Below are positions 1-5,379 of a stretch of DNA of 7,524 nt, one piece after another (within the stretch, counting starts at the first letter, position 1; each line of letters begins with the position of its first letter). The DNA comes from Candidatus Parcubacteria bacterium (GTDB lineage Bacteria > Patescibacteriota > Minisyncoccia > Minisyncoccales > UBA6532). Under the pieces are notes generated by a model. The model was not told where the DNA came from, did not search any database, and saw only the letters and a list, made by a program, of their open reading frames with translations. A program made the translations under genes and the position numbers. Location of the stretch: assembly GCA_030645645.1 (NCBI GenBank), contig JAUSNC010000021.1:1-7524 (forward strand), read 5' to 3'.

Positions 1-336
1 AACTTTCCGATTCTTCTTTGTACCTTCTCCCCAGTATAGTGCTAATCCGCTTAGTAAAAAATCTCTATCTGACAACCTTCCTATTCTATTAATTCCTATT
101 TGTTCATATTTTTTTATCCTTTCTATCCGCCGCGCATATTGAACCCGTGCTCCTTTATAAGCCCCTGCTTTCATTTTTTCTCCCAATTTCTGAATTTGCT
201 TTTTTGTAAGTTCTATATCCCGGCACCATCTACTTACCGAACTCTTAACCACCCCTATTTTCTTTGCAATATCCTTAATACTGTTCCCCTTCTTACGCAA
301 TTTAAGCGCTATATTTTTTTCTTTGAATTTTGCCAT
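1..336 (-). CDS. Helix-turn-helix protein with GLALYWGEG motif, 3' end cut by window
   Basis: The ATG at 336-334 opens a frame of 112 codons that runs off the left edge, so the C-terminus is missing. Residues about 10-40 form a basic helix-turn-helix: LKLRKKGNSIKDIAKKIGV, then KSSVSRWCRDIEL as the likely recognition helix. Such HTHs occur in transposase and resolvase N-termini and in small regulators. A basic, probably helical stretch follows (residues 45-82), then the motif LLSGLALYWGEGTK near 94-107. I associate this architecture with an unnamed family common in Patescibacteria, but its biochemical role is unknown to me. A DNA-binding regulator or a degenerate endonuclease or transposase relative are both possible. 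It has its own promoter (362-390), giving a leader of about 19 nt. No Shine-Dalgarno is visible. It follows the intron-bearing tRNA on the same strand. The call as a real gene is firm; function is open. Confidence 0.8.
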   Translation of the reverse strand, partial: MAKFKEKNIALKLRKKGNSIKDIAKKIGVVKSSVSRWCRDIELTKKQIQKLGEKMKAGAYKGARVQYARRIERIKKYEQIGINRIGRLSDRDFLLSGLALYWGEGTKKNRKV

Positions 337-361
337 AAAACCCACAGTTTAGTATTAATTT

Positions 362-390
362 ATTATACCGCGGGTTCTAAATTATTACAA
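362..390 (-). promoter_or_regulatory. Sigma-70-type promoter for the HTH gene
   Basis: On the minus strand a -35 element TTGTAA (390-385) and a perfect -10 TATAAT (367-362) are separated by exactly 17 bases. Predicted transcription start is near 355, about 19 nt before the ATG at 336. It begins only 6 bases past the end of the tRNA (397), so the HTH gene need not depend on tRNA readthrough. Assignment rests on consensus match and spacing. Confidence 0.7.
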
Positions 391-396
391 TTTTTG

Positions 397-668
397 TCGC
401 GCTGCCTGGAATTGCACCAGGGTCTCCAGCTTCATCTTTGTTAACTCTTTGTTGCCAAAGAGATCGGACTATACCATCTCCCTTTAGAAATAAGGGAGTT
501 CCCATTATAGTCTCTGAACCTTCCTATTTATTAAATAGGCTTGGCTGCTGATTGTCCGCTTTTGAAGACGGAGTTCCCAGCAATTTCGGGAATTTTCCAC
601 TTGGATATTACTATCCAGGGTCACAGATTATCTATGAGACTGGCGAGGTACTACTCCTCTACAGCGCT
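397..668 (-). tRNA. tRNA with CAU anticodon (Met, fMet or Ile2), split by a group I intron
   Basis: Exon 1 is 668-634 and exon 2 is 432-397, giving a 71-nt tRNA without encoded CCA (A73 is followed by CA). Acceptor: AGCGCTG with CAGCGCG, six pairs plus an A1/G72 mismatch. D-arm: GAGG-AGTAGTA-CCTC. Anticodon stem: CCAGT/GCTGG, with loop CTCATAA after splicing. Variable loop: AGAC. T-arm: CCTGG-TGCAATT-CCAGG. Core contacts U8-A14, G15-C48, G26-A44, T54-A58 and G19-C56 can all be drawn. Anticodon CAU and A73 fit elongator Met, initiator fMet or Ile2. A11:U24 and the open 1:72 position point to initiator, but the three G:C pairs expected at 29-31/39-41 are missing (A:U, G:C, U:G). The T-loop has G55 in place of the near-universal U55, and the D-loop has one G where GG is expected. 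Existence as a tRNA is well supported; amino-acid identity is not decided. Confidence 0.87.
433..633 (-). ncRNA. Group I self-splicing intron (201 nt, IC3/Azoarcus-like) in the CAU tRNA
   Basis: The minus strand carries the four group I core elements in order: P (AATTGCTGGGAACTCC), Q (AATCAGCAGCC), R (GTTCAGAGACTATA) and S (GGTATAGTCC). The helices can be drawn. P1 joins exon UCAU plus AGA to UCUGUGA through a UAA loop, with U:G at the splice site. P2 is 617-602 with a GUAA loop. P3 is 592-587 with 504-499. P4 is 582-578 with 550-546. P5 is 572-569 with 558-555. P6a is 539-523. P7 is 512-506 with 473-467. P8 is 498-478. P9 is 462-445 with a GCAA loop. The intron ends in G (433), as group I introns do. 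The guide GUG recognising CAU, the two GNRA loops, the length and the position after U36 match the Azoarcus tRNA-Ile intron class. There is no ORF, so it is ribozyme-only. Catalysis is inferred from structure. Confidence 0.93.
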
Positions 669-671
669 ACG

Positions 672-692
672 AAAAAAGAGCTTAATGCTCTT
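672..692 (-). terminator. Intrinsic terminator closing the frr-to-HEPN-like operon
   Basis: The minus-strand hairpin AAGAGC-ATTAA-GCTCTT (692-676) has six perfect pairs and a 5-nt loop. The pairing T's run on into further T's, giving an uninterrupted T6 stretch. It lies 57 bases past the stop at 749, the expected place for the end of the upstream operon. It is also only 4 bases ahead of tRNA position 1 (668), so a tRNA transcript starting at the promoter at 712-740 would have to pass through it. Confidence 0.75.
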
Positions 693-711
693 CTGATTTT
701 ATCGTATGATT

Positions 712-740
712 ATTTTACTTCATTTCCCTCCCAAAATCAA
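712..740 (-). promoter_or_regulatory. Putative promoter for the intron-bearing tRNA
   Basis: A minus-strand -35 TTGATT (740-735) and -10 TAAAAT (717-712) are spaced by exactly 17 bases. Predicted start is near 705, about 37 nt ahead of the mature tRNA 5' end, leaving a leader for RNase P to remove. That leader would contain the terminator hairpin at 692-672, which makes the arrangement odd. The alternatives are terminator readthrough or a weaker start inside the hairpin region. Based only on consensus similarity. Confidence 0.45.
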
Positions 741-748
741 GTTATTAA

Positions 749-1315
749 CTAAATAGCCTCCATTTCTATCAGTGCCTGTTCATAAATACCTATGACTTCT
801 TTTGTTTTATCAAGCGTCAATCTGTAATCGGGATCATGGACAATATTATTGCGGACTTGATGCGCCTCTAAAACCTTATTAACGCTCGGTAAAGTAGCTT
901 CAGTAAGATTTTTCAATTTGTCCTCCAGTGTTTTCCCGGCAAAGCTCATACCTTTCAAAAGATCATTAAGTAGACTGTCTGCTTCTATTATCGCCAGCTT
1001 ATATTCTGCTTCGGAAGGATTTTCCAGGCGTTTAATCACTTTATTCCAAACATTAGTCATCCTTTTCAATCCATAGGGTTTGAACGTAAAAAATTCCACT
1101 GCCGATTCAAGAAACTTTTGTCGTAGCCATTTTGTATTCAGCAAAGCGAAAATAATAAATCCGAAAAAAAATACTCCGGTACCGATGAATATTATCCTTA
1201 CCGGCAAAAGTATATTCTGAACTTCCTGGGATTTGACATAGTTAATCGCGAAATTAGCTGCATTTTCTTGCGAGCCGGGTGACATTATAATTGAGATTAA
1301 ATCTTGAATTGACAT
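749..1315 (-). CDS. Membrane-anchored protein with HEPN-like RxxxxH motif, function unknown
   Basis: This 188-residue protein has a short N-terminal segment and one clear membrane helix at about residues 39-60 (VRIIFIGTGVFFFGFIIFAL). A soluble, mostly helical domain follows. Near its C-terminus lies HQVRNNIVHDPDY, with R155 and H160 forming an R-x4-H motif like that of HEPN-fold proteins, many of which are RNases in toxin, CRISPR or RNA-processing systems. The acidic helix AIIEADSLLNDLLKGM (109-124) also fits a HEPN-type helical bundle. One membrane helix followed by this motif is a layout I associate with small proteins frequent in Parcubacteria genomes. I know of no demonstrated function, and RNase activity is only an inference from the motif. 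It starts 15 bases after gatA and is the last gene before the terminator at 692-672, so it is co-transcribed with translation genes. No Shine-Dalgarno precedes the ATG at 1315. Confidence 0.85.
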   Translation of the reverse strand: MSIQDLISIIMSPGSQENAANFAINYVKSQEVQNILLPVRIIFIGTGVFFFGFIIFALLNTKWLRQKFLESAVEFFTFKPYGLKRMTNVWNKVIKRLENPSEAEYKLAIIEADSLLNDLLKGMSFAGKTLEDKLKNLTEATLPSVNKVLEAHQVRNNIVHDPDYRLTLDKTKEVIGIYEQALIEMEAI

Positions 1316-1330
1316 AAAACTATTGATTTA

Positions 1331-2755
1331 TTATAGCAGTTCTTGAAATTTTTGACCTGCGTTGAAAATGGTTTTTTCGTCAAAAGGTTTTCCGATAATC
1401 TGCAAGCCAACAGATAATTTCCCTACCTGCCCGGCAGGAATTGACATTGCCGGCAATCCCGCTAAATTAATGGAAACCGTAAATATATCCGAGAGATACA
1501 TTTCTAAGGGATCTTTTATTTTTTCTCCTAATTTAAAAGGGAGTGTCGGAGAGACAGGGGTCAAAATAATATCCACTTTTTTGAAAGCCTTATTAAAATC
1601 TTCCCTTATTAAAGTCCTTACTTTCTGAGCCTTTAAATAATATGCATCATAATAACCGGCGGAAAGAGTATAGACTCCCAGCATAATTCTTCTCCGGACT
1701 TCTTCTCCGAAACCCTGTTCCCTACTGGACAGGTAATAAGAAAATAAATCTGATTCTTTTTTTATTTCAGGTGTTCTTCCAAAGCGAATTCCGTCATATC
1801 TTGCCATATTGGCTGATACTTCAGACGGCATAATTATATAATAGGCGGCCAAGCCATATTCCGTATTCGGCAGGCTAATTTCTTCAATCTTTGCCCCAGC
1901 TTTTTCAATCTTATTAATGGCCTCTTTTATGACCTTTTCCACGTCTTTATCAATTCCTTTAATAAAGTACTCTTTGGGGATTCCTATTTTTAGATTTTTA
2001 ATATCAAAATCCGAATCTATAAATTTATAATCAATACTTGTAGAATCCAAAGGATCTTTTCCTACAATCTCTTTAAATACGATTTTAGCGTCTTCCACAT
2101 TTTTGGCGAAAGGGCCTATTTGATCCAGCGACGATGCCGTTGCCATTAAGCCGTAACGGGAAACTTCTCCGTAAGTTGGCTTTAAACCGACGACTCCGCA
2201 GAAAGAAGCAGGTTGTCTTATTGATCCTCCTGTATCAGAACCCAAAGCGCAGCAGGCTAATTCTCCCGCAACCGCCGCGGCAGAACCACCGGAAGAACCT
2301 CCCGGCACTCTTTCTTCGTCTAAAGGATTCCTTGTAGGGCCAAAAGCCGAGTTTTCAGTTGAAGAACCCATGGCAAATTCGTCAAGATTTGTTTTACCCA
2401 AGAATACCGCGCCCTGGCGGGAAAGTTTTTCAATAACTGTTGCATTGTACGGCGCAATGTAATTTTCAAGGATTTTAGAAGCAGAAGTACATTTTTGCCC
2501 TTCAATTAAAATATTATCCTTTATTGCTATCGGAATTCCCGTCAAAAGAGGAAAATTTTTCGTACTATTAATTGTCTCATCAGCCCTTTTTGCCTGCAGA
2601 CGGGCCTCATTAGGAAAAACACTTAAAAAAGCGAATATTTTTTTATTCAGCTTTTCTATTCTTTTTAAATAGGCATCGGTCAAATCCAATGCCGAGAAAT
2701 CTTTTCCGATAAATCCCTTATGTATCTGACTTATGGTAAGATCGGTGAGTTCCAT
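1331..2755 (-). CDS. gatA: Asp-tRNA(Asn)/Glu-tRNA(Gln) amidotransferase subunit A
   Basis: GatA is the glutaminase of the GatCAB complex. It releases ammonia from glutamine, which is channelled to GatB to convert Glu-tRNA(Gln) or Asp-tRNA(Asn) into Gln-tRNA(Gln) or Asn-tRNA(Asn) in the cytoplasm. At 474 residues it is about normal length. The amidase-signature triad is complete: K79 in PIAIKDNIL, S154 in PGGSSGGSAAAVAG and S178 in LGSDTGGSIRQPA, matching the usual GatA numbering. The glutamine-pocket region SYYLSSREQGFGEEVRRRIM and the C-terminal SVGLQIIGKPFDE are also recognisable. The start (2755) lies 4 bases after the gatC stop, so the two are translationally close. GatB is not in this window and must be encoded elsewhere if the complex is functional. 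A 13-base palindrome (1426-1438) sits in the codons for the loop between PAMSIPAG and SVGLQ, a region of variable length in the family. Confidence 0.97.
   Translation of the reverse strand: MELTDLTISQIHKGFIGKDFSALDLTDAYLKRIEKLNKKIFAFLSVFPNEARLQAKRADETINSTKNFPLLTGIPIAIKDNILIEGQKCTSASKILENYIAPYNATVIEKLSRQGAVFLGKTNLDEFAMGSSTENSAFGPTRNPLDEERVPGGSSGGSAAAVAGELACCALGSDTGGSIRQPASFCGVVGLKPTYGEVSRYGLMATASSLDQIGPFAKNVEDAKIVFKEIVGKDPLDSTSIDYKFIDSDFDIKNLKIGIPKEYFIKGIDKDVEKVIKEAINKIEKAGAKIEEISLPNTEYGLAAYYIIMPSEVSANMARYDGIRFGRTPEIKKESDLFSYYLSSREQGFGEEVRRRIMLGVYTLSAGYYDAYYLKAQKVRTLIREDFNKAFKKVDIILTPVSPTLPFKLGEKIKDPLEMYLSDIFTVSINLAGLPAMSIPAGQVGKLSVGLQIIGKPFDEKTIFNAGQKFQELL
1426..1438. repeat. GC-rich palindrome CCTGCC-C-GGCAGG inside gatA
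   Basis: A perfect 6-bp inverted repeat around a single C stands out from AT-rich surroundings. It falls in the C-terminal part of gatA and stays in frame. I recall palindromes of this CCTGCC/GGCAGG type recurring in Parcubacteria genomes, but only one copy is present here. Whether it is a mobile or REP-like element or a chance coding sequence cannot be settled from this window. Confidence 0.4.
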
Positions 2756-2759
2756 AGAT

Positions 2760-3047
2760 TTAAAATACCGCTTTCACTCTAATAAAACCTTCTTTTTTAT
2801 CATTAGCCGCATCAGCCAGTCTCTTGGCTAATTCCTCGTTTTTTCCCTTCGGTTCATCTGTCCTCACCTCATTTTCCGCCAAAACGGAGTGGCTAGTAGG
2901 TTTAATATTTGAAACATCGGCCTTTTTCAATTTTTCCATATAATCCAAAATAGAAGAAAGTTCTTTTTGGAATTTCTTCTTTTCTTCCTTGGAAATACCC
3001 AGTCTTGCCAGTTTTGAAATATGTTCTACTTCTTCCTTTGAGAGCAT
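2760..3047 (-). CDS. gatC: Asp-tRNA(Asn)/Glu-tRNA(Gln) amidotransferase subunit C
   Basis: GatC is the small structural subunit that wraps around GatA and stabilises its contact with GatB. The 95-residue length is normal for the family. The N-terminal helical motif VEHISKLARLGISKEEKKKF is characteristic, as are the segment LSSILDYMEKLKKADVSNIKP and the mid-protein signature PTSHSVLAENEVRTDEP. The C-terminal end GFIRVKAVF matches the usual F-x-V-P/K-x-V-type ending. It lies 16 bases after mreB and 4 bases before gatA. A gatC-gatA pair is common, but adjacency to mreB is not, and probably reflects operon fusion in a reduced genome. No Shine-Dalgarno precedes the ATG at 3047. Confidence 0.95.
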   Translation of the reverse strand: MLSKEEVEHISKLARLGISKEEKKKFQKELSSILDYMEKLKKADVSNIKPTSHSVLAENEVRTDEPKGKNEELAKRLADAANDKKEGFIRVKAVF

Positions 3048-3063
3048 TTTTTTAACAATTAGA

Positions 3064-4116
3064 TTATTGAGGTGGTTCTAATTCTTCCGTATCTGCCAAG
3101 ACTTCTCTTAAGTCATCCAAATTTTCCAACACAAGACCTGCTCCCCGGGCCACTGCAGTAAGAGGATCATCAATTACCTTGGCGGGAATCTTGGTTTCCT
3201 TGGTTATTAAAATATCCAAACCCCGAAGAAGACTCCCTCCGCCGGAGAGAAATATCCCTTTTGCCATTATATCCGCCAATAATTCAGGAGGAGTCTCTTC
3301 AACTGTTGTTTTTATGGTTTTCAATATCTGGCCCACCGATTTTTCCAGGGCCCTTCTTATATCTGTATCTGAAACCATAATTTCTTCAGGCAATCCGGTA
3401 ACCATATTTCTTCCTCTCATAGGCATCTCCTTCTTCTCTTTTAACGGATAAGCGGAACCGATTCCGATTTTTATTTCCTCGGCAGTTCTTTCTCCAATCA
3501 GTAATTTATACTCTTCCTGCGCAAAATTAATTATATCCTCATTAAGCCTGTCTCCGGCTATTCTTAAACTTTTGGTTAAAACCAATCCTCCTAAAGAAAT
3601 AACGGCAACCTGTGTGGTTCCTCCTCCGATATCAACAATGAAATTCCCTCCGGCTTCCTGAACCGGCAAACGATTTCCGATTGCAGCAGCCATCGGCTGT
3701 TCAATAATATATACTTCCCTGGATCCGGCAGATTTTGCCGCATCCTGAACCGCTTTCTTTTCAACCTCCGTTACTCCGCAGGGAATTCCGATTATTACCC
3801 GGGGTCTTGGAGAAAAAAAGAATCTGTTGCGGTGTACTTTTTCAATAAAATATTTTAACATCTGTTCCGTCACCTCAAAATCGGAAATAACGCCTTTAAC
3901 CAGAGGCCTGGTTGCAATAATGTGTGCCGGAGTCCTTCCGACCATTTTCTTTGCTTCTTCACCTATGGCAAGAATCTGGCCTGTCTTTTTATTGATTGCC
4001 ACAACCGATGGTTCGAATATGACAATTCCCTGCCCTCTGACATAAACCAAAGTCGTCGCCGTTCCAAGGTCAATCGCAATGTCTTTTGAAAAATATGAGA
4101 AAGGATTTAACTTCAT
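3064..4116 (-). CDS. mreB: Rod shape-determining protein MreB (actin homologue)
   Basis: MreB polymerises into membrane-bound filaments that guide sidewall peptidoglycan synthesis and set cell shape. The 350-residue protein covers the whole family length. The nucleotide-binding loops are present: DIAIDLGTATTLVYV (12-26), FIVDIGGGTTQVAVI (159-173) and GIFLSGGGSLLRGLD (287-301). The N-terminal MKLNPFSYFSK could be a short membrane-binding amphipathic segment. At residue 140 the sequence reads IIEQPMAAAIG (codon CAG at 3699-3697), where characterised MreB proteins have Glu (E140 in Caulobacter, from memory). Actin has Gln at the equivalent site (Q137). The next phosphate loop has GTTQV instead of the usual GTTEV. 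T167 is kept. mreC, mreD and rodA are not adjacent, which is unusual for mreB. It starts 9 bases after proS with no Shine-Dalgarno. Confidence 0.97.
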   Translation of the reverse strand: MKLNPFSYFSKDIAIDLGTATTLVYVRGQGIVIFEPSVVAINKKTGQILAIGEEAKKMVGRTPAHIIATRPLVKGVISDFEVTEQMLKYFIEKVHRNRFFFSPRPRVIIGIPCGVTEVEKKAVQDAAKSAGSREVYIIEQPMAAAIGNRLPVQEAGGNFIVDIGGGTTQVAVISLGGLVLTKSLRIAGDRLNEDIINFAQEEYKLLIGERTAEEIKIGIGSAYPLKEKKEMPMRGRNMVTGLPEEIMVSDTDIRRALEKSVGQILKTIKTTVEETPPELLADIMAKGIFLSGGGSLLRGLDILITKETKIPAKVIDDPLTAVARGAGLVLENLDDLREVLADTEELEPPQ

Positions 4117-4125
4117 ATAAAGAGG

Positions 4126-5376
4126 CTATAATTTTAATACTTTTCCCAGTTCCTTGATTTTTACCAGCTTGGCATTTGCTTCGCTTCTTTTCTTTATCTC
4201 AACGCTTTTTTCGGCAATAGTTTTCTCGCTGATAATAATCCTTATTGGTATTCCTATTAAATCAGCTTCGGCCAATTTTTCTCCAACGGAAACGTTTATT
4301 CGATCATCATATAGTACCTCAACGTTTTCCTTTTGTAAATTTACATACAGTTTATCCGCTTCTTCTCTTACTTTCCCTTTTTTATCCTGAATATGAATTA
4401 AATGAACCTGAAAAGGGGCAACGGATGATGGCCAAATAATACCTTTCTCGTCGTTATGAACTTCAACTATGGAGCCGATCAGACGGCTTAATCCTAATCC
4501 GTAGCAACCCATAATAATCAGTTTTCTTTGGCCGTCCTTATCTATGAAGTAAGCGTTCATATCCTTGGAATATCTCGTGCCCAAAGGAAATATATTACCA
4601 ACCTCTATTGATTTCCCCTCTTTCAGTAGAAAGCCGCATTTGGGACATTTCTGTCCTACACTTAGTTTGCTTATCTCTTTGTTTTCAGAAAAATCCCTTT
4701 TCTCGCAATAAATAATTGTATCTTCGCCGTCCTTGGCCAGTACTTGGAATTCATGAGTATATTGCTCGGTAAAATCGCCTCCGGAAGCTTCGGTAAAAAT
4801 CGGATCTAATCCGCATTTCTTGATGATTTTCAAATATGATTTTTTTATTATTTCATAAAATTTTCTGAAATCTTCTTCTGAAGAATGAAAACTGTACAAA
4901 TCCTTCATTCCAAATTCTCTTCCTCTTAGAAGTCCGGATTTGGCACGAAGCTCTTTTCGGAATTTTGTTTGTATCTGATAAAGATACAAAGGAAGATCTT
5001 CGTAGGAATTGACGAATCTGCGGATGATATCAGTAATCATTTCTTCATGGGTGGAACCCAGACCAACTTCCTTTCCTGATTCTTCCTGGCATCGGTACAT
5101 TATTTCTCCCATCTTTGACCAGCGTCCGGTTTCTTCCCAAATGGCTTTTGGCTGAAGAACGGACATAAAAATTTCCTGACCTCCTATATTATCCATTTCT
5201 TCCCTTATGATATTTTCAATTTTCCTTAAAACTCGGAGGCCTAAAGGCAGATAACTGAAAACCCCCGCCATTTCCTTATGAACGAACGCCGCCCTTAATA
5301 AAAGCTTGGCGTTTATGCTTTGTTCATCCTTCGGATCTTCCTTTAAAGTTTTATAGAAGAGTTGAGATTGTAACAT
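4126..5376 (-). CDS. proS: Proline-tRNA ligase, short form lacking the INS editing domain
   Basis: This class II enzyme charges tRNA(Pro) with proline in the cytoplasm. Motif 1 lies in FSYLPLGLRVLRKIENIIRE (40-59), the proline-binding TxE loop in GSTHEEMITD (107-116), motif 2 in FRKELRAKSGLLRGREFGMKDLYSF (the segment starting at 139) and motif 3 in GCYGLGLSRLIGSIVE (290-305). A C-terminal anticodon-binding domain follows (about 320-416, with VEVLYDDRINVSVGEKLAEA). At 416 residues it is about 150 shorter than the usual bacterial ProRS of about 570. The missing part is the insertion domain between motifs 2 and 3 that hydrolyses Ala-tRNA(Pro). Only a linker of about 45 residues remains, with C224 and CPKCG (C244, C247), a possible remnant metal site. 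Short ProRS forms are also known in alphaproteobacteria. The start is 3 bases after the rseP stop. Confidence 0.96.
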   Translation of the reverse strand: MLQSQLFYKTLKEDPKDEQSINAKLLLRAAFVHKEMAGVFSYLPLGLRVLRKIENIIREEMDNIGGQEIFMSVLQPKAIWEETGRWSKMGEIMYRCQEESGKEVGLGSTHEEMITDIIRRFVNSYEDLPLYLYQIQTKFRKELRAKSGLLRGREFGMKDLYSFHSSEEDFRKFYEIIKKSYLKIIKKCGLDPIFTEASGGDFTEQYTHEFQVLAKDGEDTIIYCEKRDFSENKEISKLSVGQKCPKCGFLLKEGKSIEVGNIFPLGTRYSKDMNAYFIDKDGQRKLIIMGCYGLGLSRLIGSIVEVHNDEKGIIWPSSVAPFQVHLIHIQDKKGKVREEADKLYVNLQKENVEVLYDDRINVSVGEKLAEADLIGIPIRIIISEKTIAEKSVEIKKRSEANAKLVKIKELGKVLKL

Positions 5377-5379
5377 AAT

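Noticed and set aside
100..444. Plus-strand open frame of 114 codons
   Set aside because: It is antisense to the HTH gene and tRNA exon 2. Its product is rich in Phe, Tyr and Cys, typical of a shadow frame.
433..633. Homing endonuclease inside the intron
   Set aside because: The intron is only 201 nt, all of it is used by the helices, and no reading frame fits.
552..752. Plus-strand open frame of 66 codons
   Set aside because: It runs antisense across the group I intron, tRNA exon 1, the terminator and the tRNA promoter. RNA structure explains this sequence fully, and the translation shows no protein-like features.
1362..1628. Plus-strand frames opposite gatA, mreB, proS and frr (also at 2134-2337, 3179-3451, 3827-4045, 4154-4439 and 6848-7132)
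   Set aside because: They are shadows of strongly recognised minus-strand genes and have no independent features.
4126..5376. proS as a frameshifted or truncated pseudogene
   Set aside because: Motifs 1 to 3 and the anticodon-binding domain are all present in one continuous frame. Only the editing insertion is absent, which is a known natural variant.
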